NCBI RefSeq assembly: GCF_014697615.1
Contig: NZ_JACJSD010000027.1
Span: forward strand, 1-64,000
Direction of reading: 5' to 3'
Origin: Nostoc sp. FACHB-280
Lineage (GTDB): Bacteria; Cyanobacteriota; Cyanobacteriia; Cyanobacteriales; Nostocaceae
Length of the DNA stretch: 64,000 nt
Positions within the stretch are counted from its first letter, which is position 1. The number at the start of each line of letters is the position of its first letter. A model generated the notes under the pieces. The model saw nothing but the letters and a program-made list of their open reading frames with translations, was not told the origin of the DNA and did no database searches. This document shows, piece by piece, positions 32,952 through 41,830 of the stretch. The position numbers and the translations under genes are program-made.

Positions 32952-35180
32952 CTATTTTTCTACCGCTTGTTTCAAAGCCAAACGGTATTCCTTGGGATAC
33001 TGGACAAAACTGCTATCTGAGCTAGAAACGCCATTAGCGACAACTCCAATTAGATTTAACTTGCTCAACATTCCGGTAGCTTGAGCAAGTTGGTTACGAG
33101 TCACCACACCCATACTAGCCACTAACACCACACTCCGACAGGACGATGCTGTTAACATTGCATCTACCAAACCCAATACAGGCGGCGCATCTATCAGCAC
33201 CAAATCATAATTCTCTTCAAAGGTTCTCATCAATTGCATCATTCGCGGAGAACTCAACAAATGGGCGGGATCAGTCGGTTTCGGCCCAGCCGTCAAAATA
33301 TCAATATAAGCTGAACCTAAAGATTGAATGCCAATCTGATTCGGTAAAGTAATCTCGCTACCCAGTAAAGTCGAAAGTCCTTGCTCGTTAGGCAGATTTA
33401 GCTGTTCGTGCAGACTGGGATTGCGTAAGTTCGCATCAATCAATAGCACTCGTTTGTGTAAGCGAGCCGCACTCATCGCCAAACCCAAAGCCATACCAGA
33501 TTTAGCTTCATCAGGTAAAGCCGAAGTAATCATCAAAGACTTCAAACTAGATACAGTATTGAGCAGTTCAATGTTTTTGTAAATTAAGTCCAGAGATTCC
33601 CAACGTGGAGGCGACTGTAACACCTGAATTGTCCAAGGTGCAGGAGTTTCTGGCTTCCCAAAGGGTAACTTGATAATTGAATCTCTGGCTTTGGCGGGTG
33701 GTAATTTTGGCGTTGTTCCCAACAAAGGTAAAGCAACTTGCTTTTCTAACTCAGCCGTTGTGTGTACCGCATCATCAGAAGCCTCGCGTAAGAAAGCTGC
33801 AATTCCGCCCAACATTAACCCCACCACAGCACCTAACAAGACGTTTTGTTGCAAGTTGGGGCCTAACTGCACACCAACATGGGGTTCTTCCACAACTTCC
33901 CAATTAAATCCACCTTTGGCTAATTCTTGGCGCAATTGTTGTTCTGCTCTTAACAACTGCTCAAATCTTTCGCGGCTAAATTGCAACTGTGGTTGGATGC
34001 GATTGTAATAAGCCAACAAAGGTGGGAAGCGTTTGATTTCAAAACGTAATTGAGTTTCTTTTTGTGCCAAAGTTTGGTCACGGGCGCTCAATGCAACTAT
34101 TGTTGTCTGAGTTTCTACTAATTCACTTGCCAAGCTCAAATCAATTTGGCCAAACTGTCCTTGTTCTAACAACGAGTCTCTAGAACCAACTACACCAGAT
34201 GATCTTCCGCCTAGAGTTCTGCCTACTTCTTGTTCTAATAATGCTTTTTGGCTACTTAATTGCTCTTGTAGCTTCTGCACATTGGGAGTTTCATCTGTAA
34301 AGCGTAAACGTTCTTGAGCTAAAGCTAATTCTGTTCTTTGAATTTCGTTGAGTAAGCCTTGGTAACGTGTAGATTGGCTCAACCGGGAAGCAACGAGGGC
34401 ATTTTGGGGAGAACGGTTCAATTGTTCTTCTAAAGATTTCTGTCGTGCTATAGCCTCTTGATATTGAGCGCGAGTTGTACGACGTTCTTGCTCAACATTA
34501 TTCAGTGCATCTTCCAAAGCTTTGGCTTGAGCTACCGGGTCGATTAAATTCTGGTTACGACGGAATCTTTGGAGGTTAGACTCAGCTGCATTGACTTCTT
34601 CACTAGCCTTACTCAACTGTTCTCGAATAACTTGTAGACCTTTTTGCAGCCGAGAATCTTGTTGTTGTTTGTTGTATTCCACATAAACTTCCCGAACAGC
34701 AGTCAAAACCTTTTGAGTTTTGATGGGGTCTCTGTCGGTGTAGTCTACTTGGAAAATTTTGGTGGCGATATTATCTTCTTTGGTTTTGAGTTGGTTTAAA
34801 GCTAAAGCACCTTTAATATCACCTACAGTGATGTCTGGGTATTCTTTACGCAGTTTATCCACTGCCTTTTGAATTAGCCCTGAACTCTGCATGAGATTTA
34901 GCTGAGTGCCTGTATCTATTTCTACATTTGATTCAGTAAACTGATTTTCGACTCCACCTGCTTCTCGTTTACCTTGATAGTTAGGTTCTACTAACAGTTG
35001 CATTGAGCTTTTGTAAGTAGGTTTAGTCTTAGCAGTAATAATTGCTGCCATCGCAATTGAAGCCACAAATACTGCGACAAACCAAGGAAACCTGCGAATA
35101 AAAACTGCTAATATTTGTCCATAACCCGGCTCTGTATCAGTAATTGTATTTACACTGGGATTAAGACTAGTTTGAACCAC
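32952..35180 (-). CDS. Wzc-like polysaccharide chain-length/tyrosine kinase-type protein
   Basis: 742 residues with a GTG start (MVQTSLNPSVNT) behind GAGAAGGA. The N-terminal Wzz domain has membrane helices at about 30-50 and 445-465, and a long periplasmic coiled coil between them (about 170-420). The C-terminal cytoplasmic domain is of the BY-kinase type: Walker A' VLLIDANLRNPSLH (about 580) and Walker B LVLIDAPPVLGLVDA (about 665). The Walker A position reads ALPDEAKSGMALGLA instead of the usual GEGKST, and the C-terminus has few tyrosines, so kinase activity is doubtful. The protein would set chain length and link to the export machinery. A terminator follows. Confidence 0.9.
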   Translation of the reverse strand: MVQTSLNPSVNTITDTEPGYGQILAVFIRRFPWFVAVFVASIAMAAIITAKTKPTYKSSMQLLVEPNYQGKREAGGVENQFTESNVEIDTGTQLNLMQSSGLIQKAVDKLRKEYPDITVGDIKGALALNQLKTKEDNIATKIFQVDYTDRDPIKTQKVLTAVREVYVEYNKQQQDSRLQKGLQVIREQLSKASEEVNAAESNLQRFRRNQNLIDPVAQAKALEDALNNVEQERRTTRAQYQEAIARQKSLEEQLNRSPQNALVASRLSQSTRYQGLLNEIQRTELALAQERLRFTDETPNVQKLQEQLSSQKALLEQEVGRTLGGRSSGVVGSRDSLLEQGQFGQIDLSLASELVETQTTIVALSARDQTLAQKETQLRFEIKRFPPLLAYYNRIQPQLQFSRERFEQLLRAEQQLRQELAKGGFNWEVVEEPHVGVQLGPNLQQNVLLGAVVGLMLGGIAAFLREASDDAVHTTAELEKQVALPLLGTTPKLPPAKARDSIIKLPFGKPETPAPWTIQVLQSPPRWESLDLIYKNIELLNTVSSLKSLMITSALPDEAKSGMALGLAMSAARLHKRVLLIDANLRNPSLHEQLNLPNEQGLSTLLGSEITLPNQIGIQSLGSAYIDILTAGPKPTDPAHLLSSPRMMQLMRTFEENYDLVLIDAPPVLGLVDAMLTASSCRSVVLVASMGVVTRNQLAQATGMLSKLNLIGVVANGVSSSDSSFVQYPKEYRLALKQAVEK

Positions 35181-35190
35181 TTTTATTATC

Positions 35191-35215
35191 CTTCTCTGCG
35201 AGACGCTACACGAAC
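35191..35215 (-). repeat. SDR-like repeat at the ribosome-binding region of the Wzc-like gene
   Basis: Read on the minus strand: GTTCGTGTAGCG, then TCTCGCAGAGAAG, 24 of 25 bases as at 22-49. It ends 11 nt before the GTG start and supplies the GAGAAG part of the Shine-Dalgarno sequence. Confidence 0.6.
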
Positions 35216-35237
35216 AACTAACAAGCCAGATGAATAA

Positions 35238-36326
35238 TTAATGAGTTATACAAGTTTGATCAATAAGTTGCTCAACCTTCCTAAAAAATACTGGTTCTGA
35301 GAAATTGTTCACTGCATGATTACGAATATTTTCATAATTCCAAGTGATGCGTCCGGACTCTAGTAATGCAGCTTGTAGAGAGTCTGGTGATTGTCGTTTA
35401 AAAAAGACTCCAGTTTCGCCGTGAATTTGGGTATCTAAAACCCCACCAGCGCCATAAGCAATTACTGGTGTACCACTAGCATTAGCTTCTACAGGAACTA
35501 ATCCATAATCTTCTAAAGCAGCAACAATCACTGATTTAGCTTTTGCAAACAAATCTTTACGTTGGCGATCGCTAACATGACCTAAAAATTCGATATTATT
35601 TAATGCCTTGGCTTTGAGGCGTGCTTGTTCTGGGCCGTCACCTGAGATTAATAATCGCCACCCCAACCAATTAAAAGCTTCGACGATTATATCTAGCCGC
35701 TTATAACTGATCATCCGTGCAGATGCTAAATAATAATCTTCTTTGGTATCAGAATAAACAAACTTACTGGTATCAATTGGATAGTTAACTACAATTGCGG
35801 GTTTACCATAAATCTGTTGAATTCTTTTGGCCACAACGCTGGAATTAGCAATATATAAGTCAGGTTCCTGGGCATATTTCAGGTCTACTTGCCGCATCAA
35901 TTGGAAAATTCTTTCAATTAATGGCGCAAAATATCGATAATCTCCATACTCGCGCAAATATGTTTCTGTATCCCACAAAAAACGGGTGACATTATGACAA
36001 AAACAAACATGATGAGCATCCGGTCTTTTGCGTACAGCTTTAGCAAAACTGGTGCTACTGCTAATAATTAAATCGTAGTCTTGCAAATCTAAAGCCCGAA
36101 AAGCAGGAAAGTAAAATGGTGCCATCATTCTAAAATATTTAGCTGCACCCGGAATTTTTTGTAAAAAAGTTGTATTGACTATCCGCTCACCTAAATCAAT
36201 GGTTTTTTGTGGGTCATACAAAGAAGTAAAAACATCGGCTGTGGGGTAGCGCCTACATAATAATTCAAATACGCGCTCTGCCCCTCCACGTTGCGTTAAA
36301 TAATCATGGACAAGAGCAATTTTCAT
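35238..36326 (-). CDS. Glycosyltransferase family 4
   Basis: 362 residues, starting MKIALVHDYLTQRGGAERVF (acceptor loop GGAERV). It has VCFCHNVTRFLWD, a mannosyltransferase-like stretch, then YYLASARMISYKRLDIIVEA and EDYGLVPVEANASGTPVIA (E-x7-E, about 268-286). Similar proteins occur in many exopolysaccharide clusters and are often named mannosyltransferases; the sugar here is not proven. It is upstream of the Wzc-like gene on the same strand (57 bp gap). Confidence 0.9.
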   Translation of the reverse strand: MKIALVHDYLTQRGGAERVFELLCRRYPTADVFTSLYDPQKTIDLGERIVNTTFLQKIPGAAKYFRMMAPFYFPAFRALDLQDYDLIISSSTSFAKAVRKRPDAHHVCFCHNVTRFLWDTETYLREYGDYRYFAPLIERIFQLMRQVDLKYAQEPDLYIANSSVVAKRIQQIYGKPAIVVNYPIDTSKFVYSDTKEDYYLASARMISYKRLDIIVEAFNWLGWRLLISGDGPEQARLKAKALNNIEFLGHVSDRQRKDLFAKAKSVIVAALEDYGLVPVEANASGTPVIAYGAGGVLDTQIHGETGVFFKRQSPDSLQAALLESGRITWNYENIRNHAVNNFSEPVFFRKVEQLIDQTCITH

Positions 36327-36580
36327 AAATTTTATTCAACCTGCTACCAAATTCGACGAGACAATTATTTTAGTCAATACTGCTAAAAGTTTAGTGTTTA
36401 GCACTATAAGATTTCATAACTAATTGGTTGGTTTAATAGAATACTTTTTAGCAATATTTATCTGTCTTTGTTAGTTGTTTAAATTATTTATAATATTTAC
36501 TTCTGATCAAAAATCATGATTCAGTAAAAATATTTCTTTGGATATAGAATAAAAATATCATTTTAAAAATTGCTAGACTC

Positions 36581-36613
36581 AGATCCCCGACTTCTTTAAG
36601 AAGTCGGGGATCT
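36581..36613. repeat. 33-bp palindromic repeat, copy 2
   Basis: Identical in all 33 positions to the copy at 20198-20230, 16 kb away. Confidence 0.85.
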
Positions 36614-36745
36614 GGTTGTTCACGAATGATTAAATTGAATGTCAAAACTCAGGAGTCAGAATTAGATAAAGCCAAATCTTACACCACATTGAATAATGAT
36701 TGTGAGAGGGTTTTTTAAAAGTACTCTTATTGGTAACAAAACATT

Positions 36746-36837
36746 TTAGATCCCCCTAAATCCCCCTTTTTAAGGGGGACTTTGATTTATTTCCCCCCTT
36801 TTTAAGGGGGGTTAGGGGGGATCTAAAAGTGCGAATA
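36746..36837. repeat. Long hairpin repeat with CCCCCT/AGGGGG arms
   Basis: TTTAGATCCCCCTAAATCCC at the left pairs with the GGGG-rich right arm ending GGGGGATCTAAA. Two inner CCCCCTTTTTAAGGGGG hairpins are also possible. The left half and ~40 nt before it (from about 36709) recur at 45048-45127, which suggests a small mobile repeat of the MITE kind. No coding capacity. Confidence 0.7.
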
Positions 36838-36884
36838 ATTACAACCAACCACTTGTCAAACATCCTCTGAGAAATAGATTTATT

Positions 36885-36912
36885 GTAGAGACGTTGTATA
36901 CAACGTCTCTAC
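36885..36912. repeat. 28-bp perfect palindrome
   Basis: GTAGAGACGTTGTA directly followed by its exact complement. It lies 32 bp after the stop codon of the SAF-domain oxidoreductase gene (minus strand) and may act in termination or processing. Confidence 0.75.
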
Positions 36913-36943
36913 TCACTTCTACAATCCAAAATCCAAAATGGGA

Positions 36944-38257
36944 TTACCCAACAGCTACGAGAACTTTTTCAGAAGCAAAATAAGCATTTTGTTCTGCGCG
37001 TAATTGGTCACAAAGTCTACCTTCAGGTAGCTCTACATCATCATAGGTCAGCACTTGATCGCGGGGAATATCTCGTTTTAAGCGACAGCCTTCAGCTAGA
37101 CCCATTGGTAGGAGTTTTTGTGCTTGAACAACGGGTGAATTTTCACATTGACCGTAGGTCATATAGTAACCAATGCCATCGAGAGTTTCGCCAGCTTTCA
37201 AATCGATTTTGGCGGTTGTGACTACATCTACCATTGGTTTATTAATTGGAGCCATGACTGCATCGTTGAATAAGACAGCACGAGCCACTGATAAGGGAAC
37301 TTCAAAATGACAGAGGTGATAAGGAGTATAGAAGCTATAGAGAGGCCCTTCACCTAATTTGTAGAGGTTGAGGTAGTGGCGTTGTTTGGGGTCGTCGTGG
37401 GTAGCGAAAACAAATACACCGGGGCCGGGTTTAGCACCAACTACATAATCAACGATACCGCCTAATTCTTTGAGTTGGTCAATGTCGTACATATTAGTCA
37501 TTTCATCAACATGACCTGTGAAGTCATAGCCCAGCATTCCTCGTTTGGCGACTTGCATCCCGGTTGCATTAGCAACGATCGCCTGCTCAAAGGAAATTTT
37601 GCTACCATCAGCAAAGCTTGTTACCATGTGGGCTTTTTGTCCCCAACGTTTAGCAAAGCCTTCTTGGGTGGTGGGGTTGCGATAGGGGTCTTGCAAGCCT
37701 TTGATGTTACCGCACAGTAATGGTGTCAAACCAATGCTCTGCACAAAGCGGTACAGATTCATTTCTACCCCTGGTTGGTCGCCATCGCAAGCACTGAGGA
37801 TAACGCCTGCTTTGTCGGCGTAAACTTTCAGGATGGGGCCGACAGTACCATCGAGTTCAGCATTCATCATAATGACATGCTTGCGATGGGCGATCGCTTC
37901 CATGACGATATGAGCGCCAAATTCGACTGCGCCAGTCACTTCAATAATTGCTTCAATGCTTTCGGCTTGACAGATGATTTTAGCATCGTCGGTGATTGCA
38001 TATTTGCCAGTGGCGATCGCATCTTCTAAATCGCTGACAGTGTTCACCACTTGCACATCTGCAATACCAGCTTCTGTATAAGCTCTTTTAGCTCCATCAA
38101 TACTCCGGTTGAAGATAGCAACTAACTCCATTCCGGGAACTGAATTAATAATTTGATTAGCAATTCCTCGCCCCATAAAGCCAGCGCCAATCATTCCCAC
38201 TTTGATGGGATTACCAGCAGCAGCACGAGCTTTTAAAGCATTATCAATAATAATCAT
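36944..38257 (-). CDS. NAD(P)-dependent oxidoreductase with C-terminal SAF domain
   Basis: 437 residues. A Rossmann fold starts at KVGMIGAGFMGRGIANQI (about 19-36), followed by a homoserine-dehydrogenase-like core (IIEVTGAVEFGAHIVMEAI, ILSACDGDQPGVEMNLYRF). The C-terminal part (about 345-430; KIDLKAGETLDGIG, RLKRDIPRDQVLTYDDVEL) looks like an SAF domain. The family is annotated vaguely as homoserine dehydrogenase-like. Between an epimerase and glycosyltransferases it probably oxidises or reduces a sugar or sugar acid, which is inference. It follows the RmlC-like gene with a 40-bp gap. Confidence 0.8.
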   Translation of the reverse strand: MIIIDNALKARAAAGNPIKVGMIGAGFMGRGIANQIINSVPGMELVAIFNRSIDGAKRAYTEAGIADVQVVNTVSDLEDAIATGKYAITDDAKIICQAESIEAIIEVTGAVEFGAHIVMEAIAHRKHVIMMNAELDGTVGPILKVYADKAGVILSACDGDQPGVEMNLYRFVQSIGLTPLLCGNIKGLQDPYRNPTTQEGFAKRWGQKAHMVTSFADGSKISFEQAIVANATGMQVAKRGMLGYDFTGHVDEMTNMYDIDQLKELGGIVDYVVGAKPGPGVFVFATHDDPKQRHYLNLYKLGEGPLYSFYTPYHLCHFEVPLSVARAVLFNDAVMAPINKPMVDVVTTAKIDLKAGETLDGIGYYMTYGQCENSPVVQAQKLLPMGLAEGCRLKRDIPRDQVLTYDDVELPEGRLCDQLRAEQNAYFASEKVLVAVG

Positions 38258-38297
38258 GAAATTCCTCTTTGAATATCGCTAAATTATTTTTGGTTAC

Positions 38298-38867
38298 TTA
38301 TACACTTGCCGAAACAGCTTCAGCTTCTCCGACACGCATCATACTCAACAATGGCCAAGTCAAATCTTTCTCAGAAATTTCTGTAACTTCTACAGGCCAT
38401 TCAATGTTGAAAAATGGGTCATTATAGCGCAAGCCTCTCTCATATCCTGGTGTATAAAACTCACCAACTTGATAGATAACTTCTGCATCATCTGTCAATG
38501 CTTGATAACCGTGAGCAAACATTTCAGGAACATATAAAGCCCGACGATTTTCGGCGGTTAATTCCACACCAATGTGCTGTAGAAATGTTGGTGAATTAGG
38601 ACGCATATCAATAATTACGTCGTAAATTGCCCCTTTAGTACAGCGCACTAATTTGGTTTCGGCTGCGGGGTGGAGTTGATAGTGCATTCCCCGTAGAGTG
38701 CCTTTTTTATAGTTATAAGATAAATTACATTGAGAAACCATTGGTTTTAAGCCGTGGGCTTCAAATTCTTGAGCGCAAAAATATCTAGCAAAAAAACCAC
38801 GATGATCATTTCTTTCTTCTAAGTCAATAATGTAAGCATCTTGCAGACTTGTAGCTGTAAAAATCAT
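38298..38867 (-). CDS. dTDP-4-dehydrorhamnose 3,5-epimerase-like protein
   Basis: 189 residues of the RmlC cupin family: DLEERNDHRGFFARYFCAQE, then GTLRGMHYQ (catalytic His), LVRCTKGAIYDVIIDMRPNS, and FAHGYQALTDDAEVIYQVGE with the Tyr region YERGLRYNDP. True RmlC acts on dTDP-4-keto-6-deoxyglucose. The cluster starts with a cytidylyltransferase and has no RmlA, B or D, so a CDP-linked or other keto-sugar is as likely. It lies just upstream of the SAF-domain oxidoreductase. Confidence 0.88.
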   Translation of the reverse strand: MIFTATSLQDAYIIDLEERNDHRGFFARYFCAQEFEAHGLKPMVSQCNLSYNYKKGTLRGMHYQLHPAAETKLVRCTKGAIYDVIIDMRPNSPTFLQHIGVELTAENRRALYVPEMFAHGYQALTDDAEVIYQVGEFYTPGYERGLRYNDPFFNIEWPVEVTEISEKDLTWPLLSMMRVGEAEAVSASV

Positions 38868-39025
38868 GAACTACCTCAATAATTAATGTTTGTTTTTTCG
38901 GAAATTAGTAGCTATAAATCTGTACTCAGAGTACTTAAAAAATCAGGAAAAATTCATAAATTTAAGTATCAATTATCCTAAATTAATTTGAAATTCTGGC
39001 TCCTGAATTCTAAGTTATGACTTTG

Positions 39026-39874
39026 TTAAACCAGAGTTTTTTCAACTTCAGATACAGTCACTTCTGCGCTGGGATGAGTATCATCCCAAAATTGTGTACA
39101 CAGGTCTGGTCTTTCGGGAGGGTTAGCTGTGTAGCAAAAGAACAGTGTTGAGCGTGTTTCGCTGCGTACAGTGCCATGATGTAAAGTATTTTTGGTATCT
39201 ACAAAAATGACTGTACCTGCTGGCCCTGGACAAGATTTCCAAGCTGATTGAGGTATGACTTTTTTGACAATTTCATCATCAATACCCATATAGCTTGACT
39301 TTAAAAGCTGGTAATAAAGCCACCAAGATTTCAGACTAAATAAAGGTGTTAAAGAACGGGGAATGTATTGAAAAGGCCCGGTTTTTTCTTCTACATCATG
39401 CAAGCAAACAAAGATTTTAATCAAGCGGCGGTCTTCAGCATCACTATGCCATAATAAAGTGCCGAATTGATGATCACTAGGAAAATCTTGGCGTAAATGT
39501 ACACCATGAAAAGTGATAGGTACGCCAATATAATTTTCAATGATATTTAGCAATCTTTTTTGCTTTGCCCATTGAGAAAATTCTGGTAAAGCCGTCACTG
39601 TGGTAATGTGCGGCCATTTTTCGGCTAAATTTTCATTGTTGGGATTTCGTATCCGAGACAATTGATAATTAGCAGCTTGGAGTAGTTCAGCACTAAAATC
39701 TAAACCTAAATCTGCCAAAGTTGTCGCATAAACACCATCTCGTTTGAGAGTCTCGACAATTTTGCGATCGCGTGATTCTAATGCTGGTAAATTTTTAGTA
39801 TGTCGCCAACGTTTGAGGTTAAAAACCAAATCAGAGAATAGGGAAAATATTTTATATTTAAGTGCTTTTAGCAT
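39026..39874 (-). CDS. PhyH-family 2-oxoglutarate dioxygenase, paralogue 3
   Basis: 282 residues. The double-stranded beta-helix has the iron motif WHSDAEDRR (His-x-Asp, about 145) and distal LHHGTVRSETRSTLFFCY (second His and the Arg that binds 2-oxoglutarate). The N-terminus RDRKIVETLKRDGVYATTLA and C-terminus NPPERPDLCTQFWDDTHPSA match the two genes upstream. It is one of three tandem paralogues. Phytanoyl-CoA dioxygenase-type enzymes hydroxylate small molecules or sugars using Fe(II), oxygen and 2-oxoglutarate; the substrate here is not known. It is the most diverged of the three. Confidence 0.87.
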   Translation of the reverse strand: MLKALKYKIFSLFSDLVFNLKRWRHTKNLPALESRDRKIVETLKRDGVYATTLADLGLDFSAELLQAANYQLSRIRNPNNENLAEKWPHITTVTALPEFSQWAKQKRLLNIIENYIGVPITFHGVHLRQDFPSDHQFGTLLWHSDAEDRRLIKIFVCLHDVEEKTGPFQYIPRSLTPLFSLKSWWLYYQLLKSSYMGIDDEIVKKVIPQSAWKSCPGPAGTVIFVDTKNTLHHGTVRSETRSTLFFCYTANPPERPDLCTQFWDDTHPSAEVTVSEVEKTLV

Positions 39875-39977
39875 AGGCTTATGATGTCGAACATTTTCAG
39901 TAGTGCTGAGTACTGAGTAATCCCATAGATATATCTATGGGATTAAAGCAAGGAGACTAAAGTAATACTATTTACCA

Positions 39978-40811
39978 CTAAGCAATTTCTTGCAGCATTT
40001 CTGGCTTGGGAAAAGTGTCATCCCAATATTGAGTGCAAAGTTCTGGTCGTTTGGGTGGGTTAGTTGTATAAACAAAAAATAGTGCTGACCTTGCTTCGGT
40101 GCGGATAGTACCGTGATGTAAAGCAGTTCTGGGATCTGCAATGAGTACTGTGCCGGCTTTCCCTGTGCAAGATTTCCAAGCTGATTGGGGAATAATTTTT
40201 TCTACTTGTTCATCGTTAATTCCTAAGTAACCAGACTGACGCAACTGGCGGTCAATTCGATAGGAATTTAATTGCGGATATGATGTTAATGATAAAGGAA
40301 TATACTCAAACGGCCCGTGCTTTTTCTCAACATCATGGAGATAAATAATTACCTTAACCATTTTGCGGTCTTCGGAATCTTTATGCCATAATAATGTGCC
40401 GAATTGGTGTTCATTCGGAAAGTCTTTGCGTAAATGTACACCGTGAAAAGCAACGGGTAAACCTAAATAATTTTCAATTATCTTTAATAGTCTGTTATTA
40501 CTTCCCCATTTATAAAATTCTGGTAAATCTGTAACTGTATAAATTTGTGGTAATCTCTCATTTTGATGGGAGTTATTGATATCTGCCATTCTGCTTAATT
40601 GATGATTAGCAGCCTGTAGCATTTCTTGAGTGGATGGTAAGCCTAAATCGGCAAGTGTGGTTACATAAGCACCTTCTCGTTTGAGTGTGTTCACAATCAA
40701 GCGATCGCCTGATTCTAGTGCTGGCAGTTTGGCTGTATGCTGCCAGATTCTCATTCTATAAGCTAACTCTGAGTTGAGTGTTGCCATTTTGCCTTTTATT
40801 GTATTCAGCAT
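39978..40811 (-). CDS. PhyH-family 2-oxoglutarate dioxygenase, paralogue 2
   Basis: 277 residues with WHKDSEDRKMVKVIIYLHDVE (iron His-x-Asp at its start) and LHHGTIRTEARSALFFVY. It shares RLIVNTLKREGAYVTTLADL with its neighbours. It is 103 bp upstream of paralogue 3 and 190 bp downstream of paralogue 1. All three keep the iron and 2-oxoglutarate ligands, so none looks inactivated. The role is probably modification of a sugar or lipid-linked intermediate of the island (inference). Confidence 0.87.
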   Translation of the reverse strand: MLNTIKGKMATLNSELAYRMRIWQHTAKLPALESGDRLIVNTLKREGAYVTTLADLGLPSTQEMLQAANHQLSRMADINNSHQNERLPQIYTVTDLPEFYKWGSNNRLLKIIENYLGLPVAFHGVHLRKDFPNEHQFGTLLWHKDSEDRKMVKVIIYLHDVEKKHGPFEYIPLSLTSYPQLNSYRIDRQLRQSGYLGINDEQVEKIIPQSAWKSCTGKAGTVLIADPRTALHHGTIRTEARSALFFVYTTNPPKRPELCTQYWDDTFPKPEMLQEIA

Positions 40812-41001
40812 GGCACAAATACCTCATTAATTTACTGTGATTACGTTAATTAGCTTGAGAAGCCAGAATTCAGGAGTCAGAATACAAGATTCAGAATTAT
40901 TAAAAATTCATAATTCTGCTAGATAGAAATTTTGTTATTTTCTATGTGTTGGTTATCAAACTTGATTCAAATCTGACTCCTAAATTCCGTATTCTGAATC
41001 C

Positions 41002-41823
41002 TTAGATTTTCTGGAGTACTTCTGGTTTAGGATAAGTATCATCCCAGTATTGAGTACAAAGCCCAGGTCTTTTCGGTGGGTTAGCAGTGTAGACAAAAAA
41101 TAGTGTGGAACGCTCTTGAGTGCGTACAGTGCCATGATGTAGAAGTCGCTGGGTATCAACAATAATGACGGTACCTGCTTTCCCTGGACATGACTTCCAA
41201 GCTGATTTAGGCACAATTTTGTCTAAGGTTGCATCATCAATGCCTGTATTGTAGATTTTGGTATACAGGCGATAGAAATTAAGATTAGAGATAGAAGTAA
41301 ATGATGCTGGTACATATTCAAAAGGGCCGTTTTCTTCTTCTACATCATTTAAGTAAATGATGATTTTAATAATCCGGCGATCTTCTGAATCTCTGTGCCA
41401 TAGCATGGTGCTGAATTGACTAGTATTTACAAAGTCTTTACGTACTTGTACACCATGATAGGCAACAGGAAGACCAATGTAATTTTCCAGAATATTTAAC
41501 AGCTTTGTTTCCTTTCCCCAGTTATGAAAGTTGGGTAAATGGGTAACTGTGTAAATTTCTGGAGGATTTTGAGCAGAAGCGGCATAGTTGGCAGTACCAA
41601 TATTTGGTAGTAAGCTATTAGCAGCCTCAAGTAATTGTGGTGTGGTGGCTAATCCTAATTCAGCAAGTGTGGTAATGTAAATACCTTCGCGCTTGAGGGT
41701 ATCAACTATTAAGCGATCGCTTGGTTCTAGGGTTGGTAAATTCGGCGTATACTGCCAGAGTTTGATTCTATAAGCTAACTCTGAGTTTATTGCTTCTATC
41801 TTGTCTTGAAGTATATTTAGCAT
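41002..41823 (-). CDS. PhyH-family 2-oxoglutarate dioxygenase, paralogue 1
   Basis: 273 residues from ATG 41823 (MLNILQDKIEAINSELAYRI). The longer frame from 41919 overlaps the neighbouring glycosyltransferase gene and is not shared by the paralogues. Iron ligands are in WHRDSEDRRIIKIIIYLNDV and LHHGTVRTQERSTLFFVY. It is very similar to paralogue 2, including SELAYRIKLWQYTPNLPTLE against SELAYRMRIWQHTAKLPALE. It begins seven nt after the upstream GT2 stop codon, so it is cotranscribed with it. Confidence 0.88.
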   Translation of the reverse strand: MLNILQDKIEAINSELAYRIKLWQYTPNLPTLEPSDRLIVDTLKREGIYITTLAELGLATTPQLLEAANSLLPNIGTANYAASAQNPPEIYTVTHLPNFHNWGKETKLLNILENYIGLPVAYHGVQVRKDFVNTSQFSTMLWHRDSEDRRIIKIIIYLNDVEEENGPFEYVPASFTSISNLNFYRLYTKIYNTGIDDATLDKIVPKSAWKSCPGKAGTVIIVDTQRLLHHGTVRTQERSTLFFVYTANPPKRPGLCTQYWDDTYPKPEVLQKI

Positions 41824-41830
41824 AGGTAGA

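Larger units (their letters stand above)
36327..36943. other. Repeat-filled intergenic region in the polysaccharide island
   Basis: 617 bp with no gene. It holds an AT-rich first part and then palindromes: the 33-bp family (36581-36613), a long CCCCCT-type hairpin (36746-36837) and a 28-bp perfect palindrome (36885-36912). A CAGGAGTCAGAATTAG copy is at about 36650. A promoter for the 35-36 kb genes may be in the AT-rich part next to 36327. Confidence 0.6.
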
